A DNA stretch of 64,000 nucleotides from Pseudomonadota bacterium. GTDB taxonomy: Bacteria; Pseudomonadota; Gammaproteobacteria; Steroidobacterales; Steroidobacteraceae. The stretch covers positions 1-64,000 of the forward strand of contig JANXUT010000029.1 in assembly GCA_025356075.1 (NCBI GenBank), given 5' to 3'. Under the pieces are notes generated by a model that worked only from the letters and a program-made list of their open reading frames with translations, was not told the DNA's origin and made no database searches. Of the stretch, positions 9,483 through 18,436 are shown in pieces. Each line of letters starts with the position of its first letter. Positions within the stretch are counted from its first letter, which is position 1. The translations under genes were made by a program, and so were the position numbers.

Positions 9483-10517
9483 CTACGAACCGCTGAGCGT
9501 CGCGCTGAAGACCCGCAGGAAGTTCTCGCCCATGATGCCGGCGACGGACTTCTCGTCGAGCCCGCGGGCGAGCAACGCGGCGGGTATCAGGCCCCAATCG
9601 CGGTAGTTGCGCACGATCGGGCGGAAGTTCGCGTCCATGTCGGTGCCGATCGCGACGTGCTCGACGCCGAGGGCATCGACGAGCCTTAGGATCGAGTCGA
9701 TGTACTCCGCGAACGTCGACTGGCCGATACCGGAGGGCACGGAGCCGACGATGCCGCCGGCCGCCGAGACGAGCTTCGCGTGCTCGGGCGTCACGAGCCG
9801 CGGGTGACTCACTGTCGGCCGCGTCAGGTTCGTGTGCGAGATCATGACGGGCTTCGTGGAGAGCTCGACGACGTCACGGGTCACGTGGAAAGTCGCGTGC
9901 GCGAGGTCGATGATGATTCCGGCGCCGTTCATCTCCTTGACGATCGACTTGCCGAGTGGCGTGAGGCCCTGATGGACGGGCTCGGCTGTCTGGATGTCGC
10001 CGATCTGGTTCACGTGGTAGTGCACGATCGTGATTGCGCGAACGCCGTCGCGGCGCGCCTCGTGCACCCGCTCGAGCCGATCCTCGATGAAATCTCCACC
10101 CTCGATCGCAAACACCGCGGCCGTGTGGCGGTGGCGGGCGGCTGCCCGGACGTCGGCGGGCGTAAGTCCCGGCGAGGCGCGGTGCGTCGCGACGAGGGAC
10201 TTCAGCACCGCGACCTGCCGGCGATAGTCCTCGAGCGCCTCGCCCGCGCCGAACTCGCGCGACGCGTGGATCCCATCCGGCGTCAGCTCGAGGAGCCGCA
10301 TGTCGGAGACGGCCGCAAAAAGCGCCGCACTCACGTGCCCGGCATTGAGGTCGCCGAGTGCGCGGGTCTCAAACGGGGCGCCGAACGCGCGCGAGGTGGG
10401 GGTTTCGTAAGGCAGGTTCCTGAGGAAGAACCGCCCAGGGTGACAGTGCACGTCGACCGTCGCGTGGCGTTCGGTGAAGGCGACACCGGCAGCGCGCTGC
10501 TCGTCGGTCAGAGTCAT
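9483..10517 (-). CDS. M19 (renal dipeptidase family) metallohydrolase, Tat signal interrupted upstream
   Basis: From the first usable ATG this is a 344-residue M19 dipeptidase, a family that cleaves dipeptides and, in bacteria, some D-containing dipeptides. Visible metal motifs: VDVHCH (HxH where the family usually has HxD), Glu in AIEGGDF, His in IDLAHAT and MISHTN, and Asp in AIGTDMD. The same frame continues 35 codons upstream and encodes a typical Tat signal (TRRDALGQIL then Ala-rich), but an in-frame TAG at 10623-10625 separates it from the expected start codons. As written, the enzyme would stay in the cytoplasm or not be made. It is the first of three M19 paralogues in this window. Confidence 0.85.
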   Translation of the reverse strand: MTLTDEQRAAGVAFTERHATVDVHCHPGRFFLRNLPYETPTSRAFGAPFETRALGDLNAGHVSAALFAAVSDMRLLELTPDGIHASREFGAGEALEDYRRQVAVLKSLVATHRASPGLTPADVRAAARHRHTAAVFAIEGGDFIEDRLERVHEARRDGVRAITIVHYHVNQIGDIQTAEPVHQGLTPLGKSIVKEMNGAGIIIDLAHATFHVTRDVVELSTKPVMISHTNLTRPTVSHPRLVTPEHAKLVSAAGGIVGSVPSGIGQSTFAEYIDSILRLVDALGVEHVAIGTDMDANFRPIVRNYRDWGLIPAALLARGLDEKSVAGIMGENFLRVFSATLSGS

Positions 10518-10673
10518 GCCAAGGTCGGCGAGGCGGTCCGTCGCGGCCGCCGCTGCAGCCGGAATGCCGATCGCAGCCGCACCGGCCGCCGCCAGGATCT
10601 GGCCGAGCGCGTCGCGGCGCGTCTACTGCCCGGCCACCGAACGATTCCTGCCGGAAGGTCCGTGCTTTGCCAT
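10518..10673 (-). pseudogene. Tat signal region of the M19 gene with in-frame amber codon
   Basis: Reading on the minus strand in frame with the M19 gene: an ATG at 10671-10673, a GTG at 10635-10637 with AGGA eight bases upstream, then Ala-Gly-Gln, TAG at 10623-10625, and TRRDALGQILAAAGAAAIG. The twin-arginine motif and hydrophobic stretch are intact after the stop codon. This could be a recent nonsense mutation, an assembly error, or a case of amber readthrough. Confidence 0.6.
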
Positions 10674-11252
10674 GCGATCGCCTGGTCGCGGAGGAGACGG
10701 TAGTTTACGGCGGATCGAACCACGCGGTTGCGCGGGCGGCGGTTGAGGCCGCCGCGCGAGTCAAGATCCTGGGACGCTCCCGATCCGAAATCGCCGTCCT
10801 CGCGGTTCAACCACGAGGCGCGCTGACGGTGAAGACGCAAAGCGCCGGCGCGAGGCGCCGATTTCGGCCGGTGGGGGGAGGCTCTCCTCCTTAGCTCGCT
10901 CCGACGGCGAGGCGACTTCCCGCGACCAGCGGCGCCCGCTCCCGCTCGGGGCGGACTATCGAACGTCGATCGCCGGGTCTCCCGCCTCACACGGGAACCG
11001 GAGCGTGGGATATAGTTTGACGGCCTTCTGACAGGTTGGACGGCGCCGGATGCGGCGATCGTCCGTGTGTGCCGGCAACTGTCGCGGCGCAACAAATCGG
11101 CGCGACGGGCGCGGCCGTCGAGCGAAAGGGCGGTTCGGCGTTGGCGAGGCGCCGCGCCGGACGGCGCCGCCGGTCGCGACGGTTAGAATGCAGCGCCGCG
11201 ACGCGCATCGGGCGTCGCCCGAGCACCTTACCCGCTCCCGAGGAGACCACGC
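10674..11252. other. Intergenic region, about 580 bases
   Basis: I see no supported gene on either strand. The open frames here have Arg-rich shadow composition and no start signals. The region lies between divergent genes and should contain the promoters of the M19 gene and of the M55 gene. Confidence 0.5.
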
Positions 11253-12245
11253 TTGCCCACGCTCACCCTCGCTTCGAGTCCGCAGATCCGCAACCTGGCA
11301 ATCACGGGACGAGCTCTGCGGCGGCCGGTTGGTTCGTGGCGCTGGCTCGCCGCGTGCCTCGCACTTCTCGCGACCGAGGCCGTTGCGGCCGAACCCCCCG
11401 CAGCCGCCGTCGCCAAGAGCTTCAGGGTCTACATCTCAGTCGACATGGAAGGCGTCGCGGGCGTCGTGACGGCCGACCAATTGAGCCCGGCGGGGTTCGA
11501 GTACGAGCGCTTCCGCCGCTTCATGACCGACGAGGCGCTCGCCGCCGTGCGCGCGGCCAAGCAGGCCGGTGCTACCGACATCGTGGTCAGCGATTCGCAC
11601 GCCAACGGCGAGAACCTGCTCATCGACCTCTTCCCGAGCGACGTGCGCATCGTGCGCTCGTGGCCGCGCCACGGCGCGATGATGGCGGGCCTCGACAAGA
11701 GCTTCGCGGCCGCGATCTTCATCGGCTATCACTCCTCGACGACGAACCCGAAGGGCGTGCGCGCGCACACCATCTCGAGCGCGCACTTCGCCCGGCTCGC
11801 CTTGAACGGCACCGCCGTCACCGAGGCCGAGCTCAATGCCGCCTACGCCGGCGACTTCGGCGTGCCGGTCGTATTCGCCTCTGGCGATGATGCGGCGGTC
11901 GCGGAAATCCGCGCCCGGCTCGGCGACCTCGACACGGTCACGACGAAGACGAGCCTTGGCTTTCATTCCGCCGAGACGCTGACGCCCGCCGCCTCGTGCG
12001 AGCGGATCTTCGAGGGCGTCGTCGCAGCGCTCGCTCACCGCGACCGCCGGCATCCCTACGTGCTGAGCCACCCGGTGACGCTCGACCTCACGTTCAAGAA
12101 CTACATGCCGGCCGAGATCGTGAGCTACCTGCGCTCGGTGCAGCGTATCGACTCCCATTCGATCCGCTTCGTCGGCCATGACATGCTCGAGATTACCGAT
12201 TTCATCGACGTGCTCGACTGGTACAACCCCGACATCGCGCCGTGA
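11253..12245 (+). CDS. M55 family D-aminopeptidase (DppA-like), exported
   Basis: 330 residues from a TTG with GAGGAGA six bases upstream. An N-terminal extension with a hydrophobic segment (WRWLAACLALLATEAVAA) and an Ala-x-Ala site suggests export. The mature part matches the DppA family of zinc D-aminopeptidases: YISVDMEGVAGV at its start, IVVSDSHANGENLL, a Gly-Tyr-His metal-site stretch (IFIGYHSS) and KGVRAHTISS. These enzymes release N-terminal D-amino acids from short peptides. Its location among M19 and M20 genes supports a role in recycling peptidoglycan-derived or environmental D-peptides (inference). Confidence 0.9.
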   Translation: MPTLTLASSPQIRNLAITGRALRRPVGSWRWLAACLALLATEAVAAEPPAAAVAKSFRVYISVDMEGVAGVVTADQLSPAGFEYERFRRFMTDEALAAVRAAKQAGATDIVVSDSHANGENLLIDLFPSDVRIVRSWPRHGAMMAGLDKSFAAAIFIGYHSSTTNPKGVRAHTISSAHFARLALNGTAVTEAELNAAYAGDFGVPVVFASGDDAAVAEIRARLGDLDTVTTKTSLGFHSAETLTPAASCERIFEGVVAALAHRDRRHPYVLSHPVTLDLTFKNYMPAEIVSYLRSVQRIDSHSIRFVGHDMLEITDFIDVLDWYNPDIAP

Positions 12246-12296
12246 GGCCCGGCTGCGCCTGATGGCCAACGTGCGCAACCGCCCGTAGGAGTGAGC

Positions 12297-12815
12297 GTGA
12301 CCCGCAACCAGTGGATCGCCATCGCTGGCGCGCCGCCCGCGATGGTGGTCGTCGGGGGGCCGGACGCCTCGCACCCCTACGCCCGCTCCTCATTCGACCT
12401 TCCCGCCGACAGCACGGGCGATCGCCTCGCGTTCGCGTTCAAGTGGCTCCTCGTTCCCGGCCTCACCCTCCTGGCCGGCGTCGTCGTCGCCGGGCGCCGC
12501 AGCTTGATCCCCGATGCGATCGAGGGCACCCGGATGCCCGCGAGCCACGCGCTCGAGATCAACCTGCGCTACAACCAGCACACCCTCGAGCAGACCGTCC
12601 GCGCGATCATCGCGTGGACGGGGCTCGCGCTCGCGCCGCTGCGCGAGCAGTTGACGTTCATTCCGGTCATGGCCGCGCTGTTCGGCGTGGGCCGGCTCAC
12701 GTTCCGGGTTGGCTGCTTGCTGCATCCGCTCGGCCGCGCCTTCGGCATGGTGCTGACCGCGCTGCCGACCTCGATTGCGTTCGGGTGGCTCATCGCGCAC
12801 GCGCTCGACGGCTGA
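12297..12815 (+). CDS. MAPEG-like integral membrane protein
   Basis: 172 residues. Three to four hydrophobic segments are visible (about 50-68, 103-117, 122-135 and 146-165). The stretch LRYNQHTLEQTV after the first resembles the N-x-x-E-x MAPEG signature that binds glutathione in eukaryotic members; bacterial relatives mostly have unknown roles. AGGA lies six bases before the GTG at 12297 but directly abuts the GTG at 12291, which decides the start. It sits between the M55 and M20 genes on the same strand and may be co-transcribed with them. Confidence 0.7.
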   Translation: MTRNQWIAIAGAPPAMVVVGGPDASHPYARSSFDLPADSTGDRLAFAFKWLLVPGLTLLAGVVVAGRRSLIPDAIEGTRMPASHALEINLRYNQHTLEQTVRAIIAWTGLALAPLREQLTFIPVMAALFGVGRLTFRVGCLLHPLGRAFGMVLTALPTSIAFGWLIAHALDG

Positions 12816-12879
12816 CCGCGTGCGCCGGTGTGCAACGAGTTCGTTTACAGGCTGATCACACGACAGTGGGGGAGTGGGC

Positions 12880-14412
12880 ATGACTGACTCGACCGACAAG
12901 GGCCTCAGCCGCAGGGACTTCGTCCAGGGCAGCGTCGCCGGTGCCGTACTCGTTGCGGCGCCTGCCGCGGTCCTGGCGGCCGGAACACCGGGCGGTGCCG
13001 ACAAGGCAGCGGTGCTCGCGCAGGTACCGAAGATGCACGCCGAGAACATCAAGCGCCTGCAGGACTGGATCGCGCTGCCCTCGATCGCCGCGGAGAACCG
13101 CAACTACCCCGCCGGCCCCGAACACATGGCCGAACTCGCCCGCCAGGCCGGGTTCACCGACGTGCGCCTGGTCCCAACCGCCGGCAAGGCCGGCGTCGTC
13201 GGCAAGATCGACGCCGGCGCTCGCACGACGGTCGCGGTCTACTTCATGTACGACGTGAAGCAGTTCGTGGCCTCCGAATGGAGTTCGCCGCCGCTCGAGG
13301 CGAAACTCGTCAAAAAGGAAGGCCTCGGCACCGTATGCATGGGGCGAGGGGCGGTGAACCAGAAGGGACCGCAGAATGCCTTCCTCAGCGCGCTGATGGC
13401 ATTCAAGGCGACCGGCAAGAAGCTGCCCGTGAACCTCGTGCTCGTCTGCGAGGGCGAGGAGGAAATTGCCTCGCCGCACTTCGGCGAGATCGTAATGACC
13501 CCGGACGTGCTCGCGCAGTTGAAAAACTGCGTCGGCGTGCTACTGCCGGAGGCGGGCCAGGACGTCGACGGCAGCCTGCAGGTGGAACTCGGCGCCAAGG
13601 GCGTCGTCGAGCTCGAGCTCGTCTCGAGCGGCGAGAAGTGGGGCAGGGGCCCGAAGCTCGACGTCCACTCGAGCCTCGAGGCGCAGGTCGATTCACCCTC
13701 GTGGCACCTCATCCAGGCACTGCACACGCTCGTCGAGAAGGATGGCCACACGCCGGCGGTCGAGGGCTTCTTCGAACTCGCCAAGCCGCTCTCCGCCGCG
13801 CAGCAGCAGATGATCGCGACCTACGCCGCGGCCGTACCCGAGGACGTCGTCAAGAAGGAACTCGGCGTCGAGCGCTGGGTGCACGACCTCAACTGGCACG
13901 ACTCGCTCGTTCGCCTCTACTCCCAGCCAACCATCAACATCGAGGGCTTGGTCGGTGGCTACACGGGACCGGGCGGGAAGACCGTGCTGCCGCACCGCGC
14001 GGTCGCCAAGATCGACATGCGCCTCGTGCCCGACATGACCGCCGCCGATACGCTCGCGAAGCTGAAGGCCCACCTCGCCAAGCGCGGCTTCGGCGACATC
14101 GAGGTCAACATGAGCGGCGGCTACGATCCAACGCAGACCGCGCTCGAAAGCCGCTTGATGCAGGCGGTCCTCAAGACCTACCGCGCGCTCGGCATCACGC
14201 CGCAGGTGCTGCCGCGAAGCCCAGGCTCCTGGCCCGGCTATCGCTTCACCAACCCGCCCCTCAGCCTGCCGGCCGGCGGCTTTGGCCTCGGCCACGGTAC
14301 GGGCGCGCACGCGCCGGATGAGTATTACCTGATCGAGTCGACCAACCCGAAGGTGGAAGGCCTCGACGGCGCGGTGAAGTCCTTCGTCGAGTACCTCTAC
14401 GCGATCGCCTGA
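12880..14412 (+). CDS. M20-like protein with altered metal ligands, Tat-exported
   Basis: 510 residues with a Tat signal (LSRRDFVQGSVAGAVLVAAPA). The body follows the M20/M25/M40 family of metal-dependent peptidases and amidohydrolases: DWIALPSIAAENRN, the catalytic CEGEEEIASP, a dimerisation domain and a C-terminal HAPDEYY. Two positions normally holding metal ligands differ by eye. The usual GHxD reads FMYDVKQF (His to Met), and the bridging Asp of GRGxxDxKG reads GRGAVNQKGP (Asp to Asn). It may be a divergent subfamily, use another metal arrangement, or be inactive. GGGGG seven bases before the ATG at 12880 favours that start over 12874. Confidence 0.85.
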   Translation: MTDSTDKGLSRRDFVQGSVAGAVLVAAPAAVLAAGTPGGADKAAVLAQVPKMHAENIKRLQDWIALPSIAAENRNYPAGPEHMAELARQAGFTDVRLVPTAGKAGVVGKIDAGARTTVAVYFMYDVKQFVASEWSSPPLEAKLVKKEGLGTVCMGRGAVNQKGPQNAFLSALMAFKATGKKLPVNLVLVCEGEEEIASPHFGEIVMTPDVLAQLKNCVGVLLPEAGQDVDGSLQVELGAKGVVELELVSSGEKWGRGPKLDVHSSLEAQVDSPSWHLIQALHTLVEKDGHTPAVEGFFELAKPLSAAQQQMIATYAAAVPEDVVKKELGVERWVHDLNWHDSLVRLYSQPTINIEGLVGGYTGPGGKTVLPHRAVAKIDMRLVPDMTAADTLAKLKAHLAKRGFGDIEVNMSGGYDPTQTALESRLMQAVLKTYRALGITPQVLPRSPGSWPGYRFTNPPLSLPAGGFGLGHGTGAHAPDEYYLIESTNPKVEGLDGAVKSFVEYLYAIA

Positions 14413-14424
14413 GGCGCGGACTTT

Positions 14425-14451
14425 CCGCAGGCACGCGCGGTGTGCCTGCGG
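14425..14451. terminator. Bidirectional hairpin between convergent genes
   Basis: CCGCAGGCAC (14425-14434) pairs perfectly with 14442-14451 around a 7-base loop. It lies between the stop codons of the convergent M20-like and DUF885 genes. CTTT precedes it on the plus strand, giving AAAG after it on the minus strand, so the T-run evidence is weak. Confidence 0.6.
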
Positions 14452-14457
14452 CGGTCC

Positions 14458-16233
14458 TCAGCGTTGCGATTCGATCCAGGCGTCGATGCGCGCCTCGAGC
14501 CGATCGAGCGGCATCGGCCCCGGAACCAGCACGGCGTCGTGGAACCGGCGCAGGTCAAAGCGCGCGCCGAGCGCCCTCTCGGCGCGGGCCCTGAGCTCGC
14601 GGATGCGGATTTCGCCGATCTTGTAGCCGAGCGCCTGCGCCGGCCAGCCGATGTAGCGGTCGACCTCGCCGTCGATGGCTTTGTCCGAGAGCGCGGAGTT
14701 CTCGCGCAGGCACGCGACGGCGCGCTCGCGCGTCCAGCCGAAGACGTGCATCCCGGTGTCGATGACCAGCCGGCAGGCGCGCCACATCTCGAGCGACAGG
14801 CGCCCGAAATTCTCGTAGGGCGTGCGGTACATGCCCATCTCGACGCCGAGGTACTCGCTGTAGAGCGCCCATCCCTCGACGAACGCGTTGATGTCGCTGT
14901 TGCGCCGGAACGCCGGGAGGTCGGCGCGCTCCTGCGCGAGCGCGATCTGCAGGTGATGGCCCGGGACGCCTTCGTGCAGGAACCACGCCGGCATCCCAAA
15001 GAGCGGGCTTTGCGACAGTGAATCGGCCTCGACGCCGACGACGACCGAGCCCGCGACGCCCTGTTCGGGACTGCCGGGGTCGTAGCCGGAAGAGGATCCC
15101 CTGAGCGAGGGGTTCACGAGCCTGACGCCGTAGGTAAGGCGGGGGAGCGTTGCGAAGTATTGCGGCAGCAGCGCGTCGGCGCGCTTGGCGACGTCGCGGG
15201 TCTTCTCGAGGTAGTCGTCCACCGAACTCGCCTGGAAGCGTCGGTCGGTGCGCAGAAACTCGATGAACTCGGTGCGGCTCCCGGCAAAGCCCGCTGCCGT
15301 CATCGCGCGCTGCATCTCAGCGCCGATCCTCGCGATCTCCTCGAGACCGAGTGCGTGGATCCGCTCGGCGCTCAGCCGCGTCGAGGCATGCCGGTGGATG
15401 AGGTACTGGTAGTACGCCTCGCCGTCCTTCTGCGCGCCGATCCCGATGGCGGCCGTCGCGTGTGGCAGGTACTCGCGCTCGAAGAACACGGCGAGCGTCT
15501 CCTCGGCGGGTTTGACGCGGGTTCGCACCGCCTCGAGCGCCTCGGTGCTGAGCGCCGCGCGGGTTGCGGCGGGCAGGCTCGCGGGCAGCGTTGCGAACGG
15601 CATCAGCAGCGCACTCGCCTCGGCCGGTTGCGAGGCGCGCCGGCGAAGCGTGCCGGCCACTTTCTCGACGACGAGGCGCGGACGCACGGACCCGGTCGCA
15701 ATGCCGCGTCGCATGTTGGCAACTTGCGTCGCGTAGTACGCCGGGAGCGCGTTGATCTTCGCTATCCACGCGCGTGCCTGCGCCTCCGAACGCAGCGCGA
15801 CGCCCTGCGCGGCGAAGTCCGGCACCGTAAAGAATCCGTCGCCCGTATTGAACGGGACCCGTTCCTCGTCGAAGGCGAAGCCTTCCAGATCGAGCTCGAC
15901 CCGCTCGCGCAGCAGGTCACGATTGAGCAGGTCCTCATCGCCGAGTCCCGCCGCGCCGAGCGCGGCGAGCCGTGACTTCAGCCGCACGAGCGTCTCACGC
16001 CGTCCGGCAATGGCGGCCGGGCTATCGTCGGGCCAGCGCCCGAGCGCCTCGAGGTCACCGCGCTGGCCGGCCGCGACGGGATCGACGATCGCGAGATAGC
16101 GGTCGTAGTCCTTTAGGATTACCGGCAGTTCGGTCGGTGCCGGGACCGGTACCGCTTGAGCCGGCCGCGCCTGCAGGGAGACTGTCAGCAGCGCGACCGC
16201 GACGAGGAAGGCCGACGCGCGAAACAGTTTCAT
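14458..16233 (-). CDS. Secreted DUF885 family protein (putative metallopeptidase)
   Basis: 591 residues with a Sec signal (KLFRASAFLVAVALLTVSLQARPAQA). DUF885 proteins have a predicted zinc-peptidase helical fold. The likely zinc motif is HEGVPGHH (420-427), with EGWALYSEYL (about 452-461) downstream and the GSPEQGVAGS region before it. Full family length (about 580-600). Its ATG lies seven bases after the stop codon of the M24-like gene, so the two are probably one transcript. It is likely a periplasmic peptidase; the substrate is unknown. Confidence 0.88.
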   Translation of the reverse strand: MKLFRASAFLVAVALLTVSLQARPAQAVPVPAPTELPVILKDYDRYLAIVDPVAAGQRGDLEALGRWPDDSPAAIAGRRETLVRLKSRLAALGAAGLGDEDLLNRDLLRERVELDLEGFAFDEERVPFNTGDGFFTVPDFAAQGVALRSEAQARAWIAKINALPAYYATQVANMRRGIATGSVRPRLVVEKVAGTLRRRASQPAEASALLMPFATLPASLPAATRAALSTEALEAVRTRVKPAEETLAVFFEREYLPHATAAIGIGAQKDGEAYYQYLIHRHASTRLSAERIHALGLEEIARIGAEMQRAMTAAGFAGSRTEFIEFLRTDRRFQASSVDDYLEKTRDVAKRADALLPQYFATLPRLTYGVRLVNPSLRGSSSGYDPGSPEQGVAGSVVVGVEADSLSQSPLFGMPAWFLHEGVPGHHLQIALAQERADLPAFRRNSDINAFVEGWALYSEYLGVEMGMYRTPYENFGRLSLEMWRACRLVIDTGMHVFGWTRERAVACLRENSALSDKAIDGEVDRYIGWPAQALGYKIGEIRIRELRARAERALGARFDLRRFHDAVLVPGPMPLDRLEARIDAWIESQR

Positions 16234-16240
16234 TGGTCGC

Positions 16241-17647
16241 TCAGATCCTTATCCACGCCCACTCCTCGCTCCACGGCAGGCGGGACATCTGTAGCGAGGG
16301 ACCCTCGGGCTCGACGACGAACATATCGGAGAAGTTCGAGCCCGTGCCGGTCTCCGGATCGAAAAGGCCAGGCTCGACCGAGAAGCACATGCCGGTGTCC
16401 AGCACCGTGTGATCGCCAAGCGCGAGATACGGCGGCTGATGCCCCTCCATGCCCTCGCCGTGTGCGGGCCGGTGGTAGATGTACTTCTGCACGCCCTGCT
16501 TGACCTGATAGTTGTGGATCGGGAACGCGACGTCCGCGCACTCCGTGCCGCGACGCGACAGGTCCTTCTGCATCAGGCAGCAGTCGCGCGTCACCGTCCA
16601 CAGCTTTTCCATGTGCGGCGTTCGCGGCGCGATCATGTACGGCCGGTAGAGCTCGCCACCGCAGCCACCGATCTGCACGCCGCCGGCGATCTGCAGCGCC
16701 ATGCCCCGCTCAATCTTGTTGTAGAGGAACTGGTTCGGATGCGGATAGCCGGTCGCCTGCCCGGCACGGCACTCGATCTCGACGGTGATCCCCACCGCCG
16801 TGTGCGGACGTCCGTCGTGCTTGATTTCCCTGAGGATCAGGTCCGTCCCGAACTTGGTCGCGGCCTGGGCCACGTCGAAGTCGGTGAGGTCGGTGCCGTG
16901 GGTGAGCAGGAGGTCGCGCGCGAAGGCGTGGATCTTGTCGAAGTAGTCGTAGGCGCGGCGCGTCAGCGCGAGCTCCTCCGGCGTCTTCCGTTCGCGCAGG
17001 TAGAGGCAGTCATCCGCCGCCGATCCCATCGGCTGGCCGAGCACCAGGACGACGCTCTGCTGCGCGGATGGCACGAGCTCGCGGTCGCAGGCGAGCTTCT
17101 TGCCGGCGAAGCCGCGGCGCTTCAACCCCTCGAGCGCCCAGCGCCACTGGTCCTGGGTCGGCCCCTTGACGACCTTGCCTTCCTGCGGGGCCGCGCCCTC
17201 GACGTTGAGCCAGTCGAAGTACATCTCGCCGTCCTCGTACCACCACGAGCGCACGAGATCGCGATCGAGCGCCGGATAGAACCAGACCGGATGATCGCCG
17301 ACCGTCGGGATGAACGCATGGAACATCCGCTCGGTGTTCGTGTGGAAGAGTCCCGTGAAATAGATGATGTTCCACTGGCCCGTCAGCATGATGCCGTCGT
17401 AGCCGGCGGCAGCGAGGCGCCCCTGCAGAGTGCGAAAGCGCTCCTTGTGCCAGCTGAGCGGCAGTCGATCGAGTGTCGATGCGGTGAGACGATCGTGCGG
17501 CAGGAGGAGGCCCGCCGAATCGGGCTTGGCGCCGCTGGCGGCCGCATCCGCGGCGGCCCTCGCGAGCGCCGGATTGAGGACGCTCGCGCCTGCGAGCAGT
17601 GCGCCGGCTGCGCCAGCGTTCGAAAGGAGTGCCCGTCGATTCAGCAT
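16241..17647 (-). CDS. M24-fold (creatinase/prolidase-like) protein with degenerate metal site, Tat-exported
   Basis: 468 residues. A Tat signal (LNRRALLSNAGAAGALLAGA) is followed by a creatinase-type N-domain and an M24 'pita-bread' domain. His in PAHGEGMEGHQPP and Glu in CFSVEPGLF are present. Aligning by eye to the canonical M24 at 18.4 kb, the metal Asp of LIDTG is lost (ALQIAGG), the Asp of SDITRT appears as Glu (GGELYRP), and the Glu of VRLED appears as Ser (NFSDMF). Metal-free M24-fold enzymes such as creatinase exist, so a non-peptidase or metal-independent activity is possible. GGAG lies nine bases before the ATG. DUF885 follows at seven bases. Confidence 0.82.
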   Translation of the reverse strand: MLNRRALLSNAGAAGALLAGASVLNPALARAAADAAASGAKPDSAGLLLPHDRLTASTLDRLPLSWHKERFRTLQGRLAAAGYDGIMLTGQWNIIYFTGLFHTNTERMFHAFIPTVGDHPVWFYPALDRDLVRSWWYEDGEMYFDWLNVEGAAPQEGKVVKGPTQDQWRWALEGLKRRGFAGKKLACDRELVPSAQQSVVLVLGQPMGSAADDCLYLRERKTPEELALTRRAYDYFDKIHAFARDLLLTHGTDLTDFDVAQAATKFGTDLILREIKHDGRPHTAVGITVEIECRAGQATGYPHPNQFLYNKIERGMALQIAGGVQIGGCGGELYRPYMIAPRTPHMEKLWTVTRDCCLMQKDLSRRGTECADVAFPIHNYQVKQGVQKYIYHRPAHGEGMEGHQPPYLALGDHTVLDTGMCFSVEPGLFDPETGTGSNFSDMFVVEPEGPSLQMSRLPWSEEWAWIRI

Positions 17648-17718
17648 TGGCTCAGTCTCCGGCGGATCGTTTTGAACGTGCAGTGGCAGCCGGGCCTGCG
17701 CCCGGTTCGGCGCTACTA

Positions 17719-17728
17719 TATATTGTAT
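17719..17728 (+). promoter_or_regulatory. Candidate GntR operator TATATTGTAT
   Basis: An AT-rich element in GC-rich DNA, 38 bases before the GntR start and 72 bases before the divergent M24-like gene. The same ten-base pattern with one change (TATATTATAT) lies upstream of the DapA-family gene at 20603-20612. Autoregulation by the adjacent GntR protein is inferred. Confidence 0.4.
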
Positions 17729-17765
17729 TTCCTACGCGGCGTGCACGGCCGCGGGCGGAGAGCGG

Positions 17766-18428
17766 ATGCCAAAGTCAGTCGCGGTGCAGCGCAAATCGCT
17801 GTCGGCGCAGGTCGCCGACACGCTGCGTGAGCTCATCATCTCGAACACCTACGCGCAGGGGCACCAGCTGCGGCAGGACGAGGTCGCCAAGCGCCTCGGC
17901 GTCAGCCACATTCCGGTGCGCGCCGCATTCCAGCAGCTCGAATCGGAAGGGTTGATCACCAACGTGCCCTACAAGGGCGCCGTCGTGACGCGCTTGTCGG
18001 TCGCCGAGATCGAGGAGTACTTCGACATCCGCGCGGCGCTCGAGGTCGATCTCCTGAAGCGCGCGATCAGGGGCATCGACGCGGAGGTCGTCGCGCGCGC
18101 CCGCAGGATCGTCGACAAGATGGACGCGGCGCCACCGTTGCGCTGGGGCGAGTACAACTGGAAGCTGCACGAGGAACTCTACGCGCCGGCCAAGCGGCCG
18201 ATCACGCTCGAGTTCGTCCGCAAGATCCACGACAACCTCGACCGCTACGTGCGCATCCAGCTGTCGCTGGCGGAGGACAACCGCCGGCGTGCGCACAAGG
18301 AGCATATCCAGCTGATCGACCTGTGCGAGTCGCGCGAGCAGGGCAAGGCCGCGCGTCTCTTGTTCGGGCACATCAACCGCGTGCGCGATGACCTGCTCGA
18401 GCACTTGAGGCAGAACCCCTCGAAGTAG
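17766..18428 (+). CDS. GntR family transcriptional regulator (FCD subfamily)
   Basis: 220 residues. An N-terminal winged helix-turn-helix (SAQVADTLRELIISNTYAQG, LRQDEVAKRLGVSHIPVRAA, LESEGLITNVPYKGAVV) is joined to a helical FCD ligand-binding domain (EIEEYFDIRAALEVDLLK; YNWKLHEELY; a later HKEHIQLIDLCESREQ). FCD regulators usually sense organic or amino acids. In this family the metal and ligand residues include Asp and His; EHIQL is visible near the end. It lies divergent from the M24-like/DUF885 operon and convergent with the DapA/M24 operon, so it is the natural candidate regulator of both. Confidence 0.93.
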   Translation: MPKSVAVQRKSLSAQVADTLRELIISNTYAQGHQLRQDEVAKRLGVSHIPVRAAFQQLESEGLITNVPYKGAVVTRLSVAEIEEYFDIRAALEVDLLKRAIRGIDAEVVARARRIVDKMDAAPPLRWGEYNWKLHEELYAPAKRPITLEFVRKIHDNLDRYVRIQLSLAEDNRRRAHKEHIQLIDLCESREQGKAARLLFGHINRVRDDLLEHLRQNPSK

Positions 18429-18436
18429 CGCTCGCC

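Noticed and set aside
10674-11252. Open frames in the 580-base gap before the M55 gene
   Set aside because: Arg-rich shadow composition on both strands with no start signal or motif.
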